Source of the DNA: an uncultured Bacteroidia bacterium
Lineage (GTDB): Bacteria > Bacteroidota > Bacteroidia > Bacteroidales > Prolixibacteraceae
Direction: 5' to 3'
Assembly: GCA_903905505.1 (NCBI GenBank)
Contig: CAIVGL010000028.1
Coordinates: forward strand, 1 to 42,655
Length of the DNA stretch: 42,655 nt
A program made the translations under genes and the position numbers. Shown piece after piece: positions 1-6,513 of the stretch. Below the pieces are notes generated by a model that saw nothing but the letters and a program-made list of their open reading frames with translations, was not told the DNA's origin and ran no database searches. The first letter of the stretch is position 1. The number at the start of each line of letters is the position of its first letter.

Positions 1-279
1 AGCGCTTGCTACTTTCCCTGTGCTCCAAAGTGACTTGCCAGCTTTTAATTGCTCTGATGATCCAGCAGTACGAATCTCATAGGCTGTTTGTAGAAGCCCG
101 TTTTCAGTCGAAGTGACTTGCCAGCTCAGTCGAGGCTTGGCTACATCAATTCCGATAGGATTAACATTGTATTCGCACACAAGTTGTTTTACTTCATTCT
201 TCGCAATCAAGGCATTGGTTGACCCAATGATTAGTGCCAAGATAAAAAGCATCCTAAAATAGGTGTTGGTTTTTTTCAT
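1..279 (-). CDS. Alpha-L-rhamnosidase (GH78), N-terminal part only
   Basis: The gene starts at an ATG at 279 (minus strand) and runs off the left edge of the window, leaving 93 codons. The protein begins with a signal peptide (MKKTNTYFRMLFILALIIG, with a likely cut before residue 27). Next comes the block LVCEYNVNPIGIDVAKPRLS, followed by WQVTS and, further on, QTAYEIRT. This pattern is characteristic of the N-terminal beta-sandwich of bacterial GH78 alpha-L-rhamnosidases, secreted enzymes that remove terminal rhamnose from pectin, ulvan or other glycans. The catalytic barrel lies outside the window, so activity cannot be judged. The gene lies 132 bp downstream of the sulfatase on the same strand, so joint expression is possible. 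The family call is fairly sure; the substrate is unknown. Confidence 0.85.
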   Translation of the reverse strand, partial: MKKTNTYFRMLFILALIIGSTNALIAKNEVKQLVCEYNVNPIGIDVAKPRLSWQVTSTENGLLQTAYEIRTAGSSEQLKAGKSLWSTGKVASA

Positions 280-411
280 AATTTAAATTTATTTTTTTTG
301 TTTGGTTGAGAATATAATTTTCTTTTTTGCTTAATTTCTTAATTTTTTAAAAATAGAGATTCTAGCGAAAAGGATCTGAACATATTTGGTCTGTTTTATA
401 AGATATTTTCA

Positions 412-1983
412 CTATTCTGGCACTGGCTTAGGTTCGATTAATGGCCGAGTGTCCTCCGTTGTATCTTTATATTTAACACGAAGCTCAGTTAGTTTTTGTT
501 TTAAATTTGCTGTAATCTTGGCATACTCTGGATTTCCGTATACACTTTTCATTTCGTGCGGATCTTTTTCTAAGTCAAAAAGTTCCCACTCGTCTAAGCC
601 GCCATAAAAATGGATGAGTTTATACCGATCGGTCCGAACTCCATAATGCCGCTTAACATAATGAACAGCTGGATATTCATAATAATGATAATAGATCGCA
701 TCTCTCCCTTTAATTCGTTTGCCGGAAAGCAACTCTTTAAACGATTCTCCTTGCATCTCTTTCTCCTTTTTCAAGCCCGCATAATTTAAAAATGTTGGAG
801 CAAAATCGAGGTTTAGTACCATCTGATCAATTACTGTTCCTGGCTTTATCTCTTTAGGATAACGGACCAATAGTGGGGTACGGAAAGATTCTTCATACAT
901 AAAGCGTTTGTCGAACCAGCCATGCTCGCCTAAATAAAACCCTTGATCGGAGGTGTAGACGACAATCGTATTTTCCGTTAATCCATTTTTATCGAGGTAG
1001 TCAAGAACTTGTCCAACGCCGTCATCAACCGATTTGATACATTTTAAGTAGTCGCGAATGTAACGCAGGTATTTCCATTTTGCGAAATCTTTTCCTTTCG
1101 GATTTGCTGCGATAAATGCTTTATTTTTTGGATCGTATACTGCTCTCCAAGCCGCCCGCTGCTTGTCGTCCATCCGCTTGATCTCTGCGAAATTTCCAGG
1201 TTTACCTGTGTATGGGTCAAACTCAAATTTCATGTCGTGCCCCCACATCATCTCTTTGACGATACCCATCTCCTGTGTGTGAGCAGCTGTTCCGCGACCT
1301 GAATAATCATCATCGAAGTTCTCAGGAACAGGGAAGTCTTGATCCTCGTATAGATTTAGGTATTTCTCTTCCGGTAGCCAATTGCGATGTGGCGCTTTTT
1401 GGTGATAGAGCAAACAGAATGGTTTCGATTTATCACGCTTTTTGTCTAACCAGCTTAGGGCAAATTCAGTGGTGATCGTTGTCACATAACCAGGGACTCT
1501 TTTTTTAACCCCATTTTCAATGAAGTCGGGATTGTAATAACTTCCTTGTCCCGGTAATACATTCGCGTAGTCGAAACCTGTTGGTATTCCGGGCAAGTGT
1601 ATTTTACCTACTAGCGCAGTTTGGTAACCGTTTTGCTGCAAAATTTTGGGGAAACTCTGCTGAGTCCAATCAAAGGGACCAGAGTTGTCAATTTTCCCAT
1701 TCAGATGGCTGTATTTACCGGTCAGCATGACTGCTCGAGATGGAGCACAGATGGAATTGGTCACAAAGGCTCGATTGAAAATAGCCCCCTCTTTGGCAAT
1801 TCGATCGATGTTGGGTGTTGAGTTTAAACCAGAGCCATACGCACTAATCGCTTGATAGGCATGGTCGTCACTCATGATAAATAAGATGTTAGGCGGCGCC
1901 TGCTTGGCCGTTTTTTGAGCCCCTGCGGCAAACAATCCTGCAAGACAAAGTCCGATGGTAAACCCTATTTTTACTTTTTTCAT
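412..1983 (-). CDS. Secreted S1-family sulfatase
   Basis: A 523-residue arylsulfatase-type enzyme that hydrolyses sulfate esters, probably on a polysaccharide. A signal peptide covers about residues 1-22. The sulfatase domain opens with NILFIMSDDHAYQAIS, where D39 and D40 are expected calcium ligands. The C-x-P-S-R motif CAPSR at residues 79-83 places C79 as the cysteine converted to formylglycine. VGKIHLPG and TSDQGFYLGEHGWFDKR supply further active-site residues. The C-terminus (about 420-510; YGVRTDRYKLIHFY and FDLEKDPHEMKSVY) resembles the DUF4976 segment common in Bacteroidota sulfatases. It lies upstream of the rhamnosidase on the same strand and diverges from the isomerase gene, which suggests a sulfated, rhamnose-containing glycan as target (inference). 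No anaerobic maturase (anSME) is in the window. The exact S1 subfamily is not assigned. Confidence 0.93.
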   Translation of the reverse strand: MKKVKIGFTIGLCLAGLFAAGAQKTAKQAPPNILFIMSDDHAYQAISAYGSGLNSTPNIDRIAKEGAIFNRAFVTNSICAPSRAVMLTGKYSHLNGKIDNSGPFDWTQQSFPKILQQNGYQTALVGKIHLPGIPTGFDYANVLPGQGSYYNPDFIENGVKKRVPGYVTTITTEFALSWLDKKRDKSKPFCLLYHQKAPHRNWLPEEKYLNLYEDQDFPVPENFDDDYSGRGTAAHTQEMGIVKEMMWGHDMKFEFDPYTGKPGNFAEIKRMDDKQRAAWRAVYDPKNKAFIAANPKGKDFAKWKYLRYIRDYLKCIKSVDDGVGQVLDYLDKNGLTENTIVVYTSDQGFYLGEHGWFDKRFMYEESFRTPLLVRYPKEIKPGTVIDQMVLNLDFAPTFLNYAGLKKEKEMQGESFKELLSGKRIKGRDAIYYHYYEYPAVHYVKRHYGVRTDRYKLIHFYGGLDEWELFDLEKDPHEMKSVYGNPEYAKITANLKQKLTELRVKYKDTTEDTRPLIEPKPVPE

Positions 1984-2010
1984 TAGGTTGATGAGAATTT
2001 TGTACTAGGA

Positions 2011-2018
2011 CAAAAATA
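2011..2018 (-). promoter_or_regulatory. Candidate -7 element for the sulfatase gene
   Basis: On the minus strand this reads TATTTTTG, a full match to the Bacteroidota -7 consensus TAnnTTTG, and it lies 28 bp upstream of the sulfatase start. No good TTTG was found at the usual -33 spacing, so this is only half a promoter signature. Confidence 0.4.
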
Positions 2019-2082
2019 TTTTTTTGAGGTTATAAACATAATCATTTAAAGGGAATAAAAACAGTCAAATGCATCCTATTGA

Positions 2083-2113
2083 TTTGTTTTAACAGATTAT
2101 AGCTTTAAATTTG
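2083..2113 (+). promoter_or_regulatory. Consensus Bacteroidota promoter of the isomerase/epimerase gene
   Basis: TTTG at 2083-2086 is followed after 19 bp by TAAATTTG at 2106-2113. Both boxes and the spacing fit the primary sigma factor consensus of Bacteroidota (-33 TTTG, -7 TAnnTTTG). Transcription should begin near 2119, which gives a leader of about 48 nt to the ATG at 2167. Confidence 0.7.
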
Positions 2114-2166
2114 TGTAGCATTAAATTAGAATTTAATCATTGTACTTAAACTTTAAATTAAACAAG

Positions 2167-3033
2167 ATGAATCTAGGTAAGTTGCAGAATGTATTGGTGC
2201 TAGCCGCCATTTTAATTGTATGTATTTCGAATGTGGGATTAGCCAAAGGGAAGAAAGAGATTGCTCTTCAGATGTATTCACTTCGCGATGATCTTAAAAA
2301 GGATCTTAAGGGAACTATCGAGAAGATGGGCAAAATGGGTTATACCTCGCTAGAAGCTGCCGGTTATAGTGATGGTAAGTTTTATGGTCTGGAACCAGAA
2401 GTTTTTAAAGCGTTAGTCGAAGCGAATGGCATGAAAGTAATTAGTTCACATGGTGGCCCTAACTATACTGGCGATCAGGAATCTTGGGATGCTGCTATGA
2501 AATGGTGGGATATTAGCATCGACGCTCATAAACGTGCGGGTTGCTCTTTTATTGTCAAACCTTCTATGGGCGATTATCCATACAAGAACTTAGAATCAAT
2601 AAAGAATACCTGCAAATATTTTAACGCCATTGGAGCCAAATGTAACGCCAAAGGGATTCGTTTTGGATACCACAACCACAATCGTGAATTTTCAAAGATC
2701 TCTGATGCTGATGAGCTAATATATGACTTTATGCTAAAAAATACCGATCCTAAAAAAGTAACCTTTGAAATGGATGTGTATTGGGTTTATAAAGGTGGAC
2801 AAAAAGCGGTAGAGTATTTTAATAAATACCCAAAACGCTTTGAGCTTTTACATATCAAAGATGAAAAAGAAGTTGGTGCTAGTGGTGAGATTGATTTTAA
2901 AGCGATTTATGATAACATTGCAAAAGCTGGCACTAAATTTGCAATAGTAGAGGTTGAACAATATGATTACGAGCCTTTGGTAAGCGTTCAGAAAAGTTTT
3001 GACTATCTTAACAATGCACCATTTGTAAAATAA
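2167..3033 (+). CDS. Secreted sugar phosphate isomerase/epimerase family protein (xylose isomerase-like TIM barrel)
   Basis: The protein has 288 residues from the ATG at 2167. An in-frame TTG at 2140 would add nine residues before the signal peptide and is less likely. The signal peptide is about residues 1-26 (MNLGKLQNVLVLAAILIVCI onward). The rest fits the AP-endonuclease-2/xylose-isomerase-like TIM barrel: EIALQMYSLRDDL at the first strand, TSLEAAGY, GYHNHNREF with H169 and H171, KVTFEMDVYW with E201 and D203, H229 in LLHIKDE, and E262/E264 in VEVEQY. These are the usual divalent-metal ligands. Such exported proteins are common in Bacteroidota and in glycan-use regions, but the sugar acted on is rarely known. 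It diverges from the sulfatase gene and carries its own consensus promoter and terminator, so it is probably monocistronic. Confidence 0.88.
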   Translation: MNLGKLQNVLVLAAILIVCISNVGLAKGKKEIALQMYSLRDDLKKDLKGTIEKMGKMGYTSLEAAGYSDGKFYGLEPEVFKALVEANGMKVISSHGGPNYTGDQESWDAAMKWWDISIDAHKRAGCSFIVKPSMGDYPYKNLESIKNTCKYFNAIGAKCNAKGIRFGYHNHNREFSKISDADELIYDFMLKNTDPKKVTFEMDVYWVYKGGQKAVEYFNKYPKRFELLHIKDEKEVGASGEIDFKAIYDNIAKAGTKFAIVEVEQYDYEPLVSVQKSFDYLNNAPFVK

Positions 3034-3040
3034 TTCAATG

Positions 3041-3089
3041 AATTAGTGAATAAACAGGGGGTTTCTTTCTGTTTATTCACTAATTTTAA
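3041..3089 (+). terminator. Terminator hairpin after the isomerase/epimerase gene, 17-bp perfect stem
   Basis: The left arm at 3041-3057 (AATTAGTGAATAAACAG) is perfectly complementary to the right arm at 3069-3085, with an 11-nt loop. A short T run follows. The hairpin begins 7 bp after the stop codon. The stem is long and AT-rich. Confidence 0.75.
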
Positions 3090-3155
3090 TCGTATCGATA
3101 GAATCTGTAGTATTTGGCTTTTGAGATGTAGATCTTCTGATTAATTCGAATTAGT

Positions 3156-3560
3156 ATGACCGAAAAATTAAACTTGACAGGACGCTGGCGCTTTGAAGAG
3201 GATTTTGGCTTTGGTAAAGATAGCGGTTATGCCGATCTTAATCAGAGCGGTGATGTTCTTACGGGTATCCTGCGCTTTTCAGAGCAAATAGATGGTGAAG
3301 AAACATTTATCGTCAAGCAAGAGGTCGCGGGTCGGATTATCGGGCGTAAAATAGATCTAAAATCACACTCATGCGAAATCCTGTTTAGTGAAGAGGATAT
3401 TATTTATGAGTTAGATACCTGGTCGGGTGAGCTTCTGCCCAATGGTAAGATCGTTGGAAGTAGCATTGACTCCGAAGGTACTGGCGGCGCATTTATTATG
3501 GAACGTGAGAGCTATCAGACTTCTGATCTCGCTGACGACCATCAATTTGGCAGTAAGTAG
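3156..3560 (+). CDS. Hypothetical protein, small predicted beta-rich protein
   Basis: A 134-residue protein with no signal peptide and no membrane segment. I do not recognise the family. It starts MTEKLNLTGRWRFEEDFGFG and alternates short polar and hydrophobic stretches with many glycines (for example ADLNQSGDVLTGILRF and LLPNGKIVGSSID). This is what an antiparallel beta-barrel or lipocalin-like fold would show, with the N-terminal LTGRW loosely recalling the G-x-W of calycins. That comparison is inference only. It is acidic, with only three cysteine-free or weakly conserved-looking blocks and no obvious catalytic motif. It sits alone between the isomerase terminator and the convergent ABC-F gene. 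Coding is supported by full-length reading, the ATG start and a sensible composition. Confidence 0.7.
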   Translation: MTEKLNLTGRWRFEEDFGFGKDSGYADLNQSGDVLTGILRFSEQIDGEETFIVKQEVAGRIIGRKIDLKSHSCEILFSEEDIIYELDTWSGELLPNGKIVGSSIDSEGTGGAFIMERESYQTSDLADDHQFGSK

Positions 3561-3592
3561 GAATAAAGGACCCTGCCCTGGTTTTTTCCTCT

Positions 3593-5455
3593 TTAAGCTT
3601 CTTCGCTTATCTCAAGCCAACGCATCTCTTTTTGACCAAGCAACTCGGAGATCTCGCCATGTCGAACCGATTTACTTACCAGCTCCTCGGGTGAGCAGCT
3701 TCCTTGCTCTAAATCTAATTCAAGCGTTTTTTTCTCCCGTTCCAAGGTCTGGATCTCTTTTTCAAGTTGTTCTAACTCCCGTTTTTCATTAAAGCCTAGC
3801 TTTTTAGCTTGCTCTTTTACTGGGATAGGTGCGACAACTTTCTCTTTCTTTTCAGGTGAACGAGCCTCCTTTTCGGTATATTCTAACCAGTCGCGATAGT
3901 CGGAGTAATTGCCAGGAAAGTCTTTTATCTTACCATCACCCTCAAAGACAAATAGATGATCGACAATCTTATCCATGAAAAATCGATCATGCGAGACCAC
4001 AATGGCACATCCTTGAAAATTACGGAGGTAATCTTCTAAGACGTTAAGCGTCATGATGTCTAAATCGTTTGTGGGCTCATCAAGGATTAAGAAATTAGGA
4101 TTGCGCATCAAAACCGTGCATAAATAGAGTCGTCGCTTCTCTCCGCCACTGAGCTTATCAACGAAATTGTACTGTGTTTCCGGCGGGAAGAGGAAATAAT
4201 TCAAAAACTGAGAGGCTGACATTTTGTTTCCGTTTCCAAGATCAATAACCTCGGCAATCTCCTTGATAACATCAATTACTCGGTCGCCAGATTTGAAACT
4301 AATGCCATCTTGACGGTAATAACCAAAGCTAATGGTTTCGCCTACGTCAATAGTTCCGCTGTCGGCAGCTAATGCCCCAGTGAACATGTTAAGGACTGTT
4401 GACTTTCCACTTCCATTTTTTCCAATGATGCCAATCTTTTCAAGGCGTGAAAAATTGTAGCTAAACTTGTCTAGGATAACGAGCTTGTCAAATGATTTAG
4501 ATAGATTTTTGACGTTTAATATCTTGCTTCCAAGTCTTTTTCCTTGTATCGTTAGCTCAAGATTGTCTTCTACACGACCTTGTGATGCTTTCTCTTCCAG
4601 CTTATACGCATTCTCTGTTCTGTATTTTGATTTGTGCGTTCTTGCCTTAGGCATTTTACGCAGCCATTCAAGTTCAGTCCGAAAGAGATTTTTAGCCCGG
4701 TCGATATCGGCATTCTGAGCCTGAACCCGTTCTTCTCTTTTTTCGACGTAATACGAGTAATTCCCTTTATACCGAAACATTGAATTGCCATCAAGCTCAA
4801 GGATTTCATTGCAAACTCGATCTAAAAAATACCGGTCGTGAGTGACCATAAACAGAGTGCATTTGGCTTTCTCCAGATATTTCTCTAACCATTCGATCAT
4901 CTCTAAATCGAGGTGATTGGTTGGCTCGTCGAGGATTAAAAAGTCTGGCTCGTTGATAAGGATATGTGCTAAGGCGACCCGTTTTTTCTGGCCTCCCGAA
5001 AGAAATTTAATCTGCTGATTAACGTTCGTGATCTTTAATTGATTCAGAATGGTCTTGATACGTAGCTCAAAATCCCAAGCATTAAGCACATTCATCCGCT
5101 CAATAGCGCTATCTAAAAGTTTAGGATCGTGATTTTCAATCGCTTTTTCATAATTCTTAACCGCTTGTATTAACTCTCCTTTGGCATTAAATGCTGCTTC
5201 TAAAACGGTATCTTCTGGATTCAGATCGGGGTTTTGGCGTAAATATCCAATCGATCCGGGATTCATAATCGTTAATTTTCCCGTGTCTGGTGTCTCTAAT
5301 TGGGCAATAATATCCATTAAAGTCGATTTTCCAGCTCCATTTTTGGCTATTAAGGCCACCTTTTGGCCTTCGCTGATAGAGAAGGTAATATCTTTAAATA
5401 GAGCTAGTTCGCCCCAGTATTTTGAAATATTTTCGACTTGTAGATACGTGATCAT
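3593..5455 (-). CDS. ABC-F family ATPase, Uup-like
   Basis: A 620-residue soluble protein with two ABC ATPase domains and no membrane segment, the mark of the ABC-F translation-factor class. NBD1 has Walker A AKNGAGKST (37-45), signature LSGGQ (152-156) and Walker B LILDEPTNHLD (173-183). NBD2 has Walker A GIIGKNGSGKST (about 340-351), signature LSGGEKRR and Walker B LILDEPTNDLD. The linker between them is charged and helical. The C-terminal 80 residues form a charged coiled coil (LEQLEKEIQTLEREKKTLEL), as in Uup, which acts on ribosomes or branched DNA. Within ABC-F this tail favours Uup over EttA. It converges with the small hypothetical gene and diverges from nth. A role in ribosome function is family knowledge and not shown here. 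Confidence 0.92.
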   Translation of the reverse strand: MITYLQVENISKYWGELALFKDITFSISEGQKVALIAKNGAGKSTLMDIIAQLETPDTGKLTIMNPGSIGYLRQNPDLNPEDTVLEAAFNAKGELIQAVKNYEKAIENHDPKLLDSAIERMNVLNAWDFELRIKTILNQLKITNVNQQIKFLSGGQKKRVALAHILINEPDFLILDEPTNHLDLEMIEWLEKYLEKAKCTLFMVTHDRYFLDRVCNEILELDGNSMFRYKGNYSYYVEKREERVQAQNADIDRAKNLFRTELEWLRKMPKARTHKSKYRTENAYKLEEKASQGRVEDNLELTIQGKRLGSKILNVKNLSKSFDKLVILDKFSYNFSRLEKIGIIGKNGSGKSTVLNMFTGALAADSGTIDVGETISFGYYRQDGISFKSGDRVIDVIKEIAEVIDLGNGNKMSASQFLNYFLFPPETQYNFVDKLSGGEKRRLYLCTVLMRNPNFLILDEPTNDLDIMTLNVLEDYLRNFQGCAIVVSHDRFFMDKIVDHLFVFEGDGKIKDFPGNYSDYRDWLEYTEKEARSPEKKEKVVAPIPVKEQAKKLGFNEKRELEQLEKEIQTLEREKKTLELDLEQGSCSPEELVSKSVRHGEISELLGQKEMRWLEISEEA

Positions 5456-5476
5456 AATGAATTATAAGGTTGGCGA

Positions 5477-5484
5477 CAAAATTA
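5477..5484 (-). promoter_or_regulatory. Candidate -7 element for the ABC-F gene
   Basis: The minus strand reads TAATTTTG, a full TAnnTTTG match, 22 bp upstream of the ABC-F ATG. The -33 partner is not clear at normal spacing. Confidence 0.4.
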
Positions 5485-5540
5485 GCATGATAATCTACAA
5501 AAGAGATCTTAATTTTAGGGCAAAGCTTAAAAGTTATACG

Positions 5541-6194
5541 ATGCGCAAAAGTGAGCGATTTGAAAAGGTTATAAGCTGGTTTAAAATCAATATGCCAGTT
5601 GCGGAGACGGAGTTGAATTATTCAAATCCTTACGAGCTTCTTGTTGCAGTAATCCTCTCAGCTCAATGCACCGACAAACGGGTAAATATGGTTGTGCCTG
5701 AGTTGCTTATGCGCTTCCCCACTCCAGCTAAAATGGCTGAAGTAGAATCGGCTGAGGTATTTGAATATATTCGATCTATCTCGTACCCGAACAATAAGGC
5801 GAAGCATTTGGTGGGAATGGCCCGTAAGCTAATGTCTGATTTTGGAGGGGTTATTCCAAGTGAGGTGGAGGAACTAGTTAAACTTCCTGGGGTTGGGCGG
5901 AAGACCGCTAATGTAATTGCTTCGGTGGTTTTTAATAAACCGGCCCTTGCTGTCGATACACATGTTTTTAGAGTTGCCGCTCGAATAGGGTTGTCGACTA
6001 AATCTAAAACTCCACGCGAAACTGAGCGGCAATTAGTGGCGTATATTCCGGATGAGATCATCCCAATTGCACACCATTGGCTTATTCTTCATGGCCGTTA
6101 TGTATGCGTGGCTCGTAAACCTAAATGCGACAGTTGCGGACTTCAAGCGTGGTGTTCGATGTATTCGAAACGAATTAAAAAGCTCGCAGTTTAA
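5541..6194 (+). CDS. nth: Endonuclease III (DNA glycosylase/AP lyase)
   Basis: A 217-residue base-excision repair enzyme that removes oxidised pyrimidines and nicks abasic sites. The helix-hairpin-helix LPGVGRKTANVIA carries the catalytic lysine K121, and VDTHVFRVA carries the catalytic aspartate D139. The [4Fe-4S] cluster cysteines C189, C196, C199 and C205 show the exact C-x6-C-x2-C-x5-C spacing of the family. The open frame continues upstream to 5181, but that part is antisense to the ABC-F gene. The ATG at 5541 gives the normal family length (E. coli Nth is 211 residues) and the right N-terminal start. It is divergent from the ABC-F gene, with about 85 bp between the two starts. Confidence 0.95.
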   Translation: MRKSERFEKVISWFKINMPVAETELNYSNPYELLVAVILSAQCTDKRVNMVVPELLMRFPTPAKMAEVESAEVFEYIRSISYPNNKAKHLVGMARKLMSDFGGVIPSEVEELVKLPGVGRKTANVIASVVFNKPALAVDTHVFRVAARIGLSTKSKTPRETERQLVAYIPDEIIPIAHHWLILHGRYVCVARKPKCDSCGLQAWCSMYSKRIKKLAV

Positions 6195-6213
6195 AATTAG
6201 TAAAAATTACATT

Positions 6214-6248
6214 TTTGATTTTTTATTTGGTCATTCTTTGTAATTTTG
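6214..6248 (+). promoter_or_regulatory. Candidate promoter of the ferredoxin gene
   Basis: TAATTTTG at 6241-6248 fully matches TAnnTTTG. TTTG at 6214-6217 lies 23 bp upstream, slightly longer than the usual 19-21 bp spacing. The start codon follows at 6298. Confidence 0.45.
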
Positions 6249-6297
6249 TAGTTATAAAATTGAGTTCAGGTTATTTATAAACAAAAATCCAGTAGTT

Positions 6298-6465
6298 ATG
6301 GCTTACAAAATTTCAGATGAATGTATTGCTTGTGGAACTTGTATAGATGAGTGTCCAGTAGAAGCAATTAGTGAAGGTGATATTTTCAAAATTGATGCAG
6401 GTCTTTGTACCGATTGTGGTTCATGCGTTGAGGTGTGTCCTACTGATGCAATTTCTCCAGAATAA
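6298..6465 (+). CDS. 2[4Fe-4S] ferredoxin, 55 residues
   Basis: A short gene of 55 codons plus stop. The protein starts MAYKISDECIACGTCIDECP and carries two C-x2-C-x2-C-x3-C-P motifs: C9, C12, C15, C19-P20, and C37, C40, C43, C47-P48. The two halves are near-repeats, as in clostridial-type ferredoxins, which carry low-potential electrons in the cytoplasm for enzymes such as pyruvate or 2-oxoglutarate:ferredoxin oxidoreductases. It has a recognisable promoter and a strong intrinsic terminator just after the stop, so it is a single-gene transcript. It converges with the FAD/Fe-S oxidoreductase gene, and no direct functional link is implied. Length and motif spacing make the call secure; the partner enzyme is unknown. 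Confidence 0.95.
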   Translation: MAYKISDECIACGTCIDECPVEAISEGDIFKIDAGLCTDCGSCVEVCPTDAISPE

Positions 6466-6484
6466 TTACTTGAAGATATATACT

Positions 6485-6513
6485 AAAAGCCCGTTGTAAA
6501 ACGGGCTTTTTTT
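6485..6513 (+). terminator. Intrinsic terminator of the ferredoxin gene
   Basis: The left arm AAAGCCCGTT (6486-6495), a GTAA loop and the right arm AACGGGCTTT (6500-6509) form a perfect 10-bp stem that ends in a seven-T run (6507-6513). It reaches the stop region of the convergent minus-strand gene (6512). On that strand the T run is shorter, so termination there is likely weaker. Confidence 0.88.

Noticed and set aside
2140-2166. TTG start nine codons upstream for the isomerase/epimerase
   Set aside because: The ATG at 2167 places the signal peptide at the N-terminus. The TTG would add a hydrophilic stretch before it.
3427-3792. 121-codon ORF spanning the hypothetical gene and the ABC-F end
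   Set aside because: It overlaps two genes in other frames and crosses their convergent junction.
5181-5540. N-terminal extension of nth by 120 codons
   Set aside because: It is antisense to the ABC-F gene, has no family similarity, and the ATG at 5541 gives the correct Nth length and motif positions.
5663-6061. 132-codon minus-strand ORF inside nth
   Set aside because: It is antisense to conserved nth motifs.
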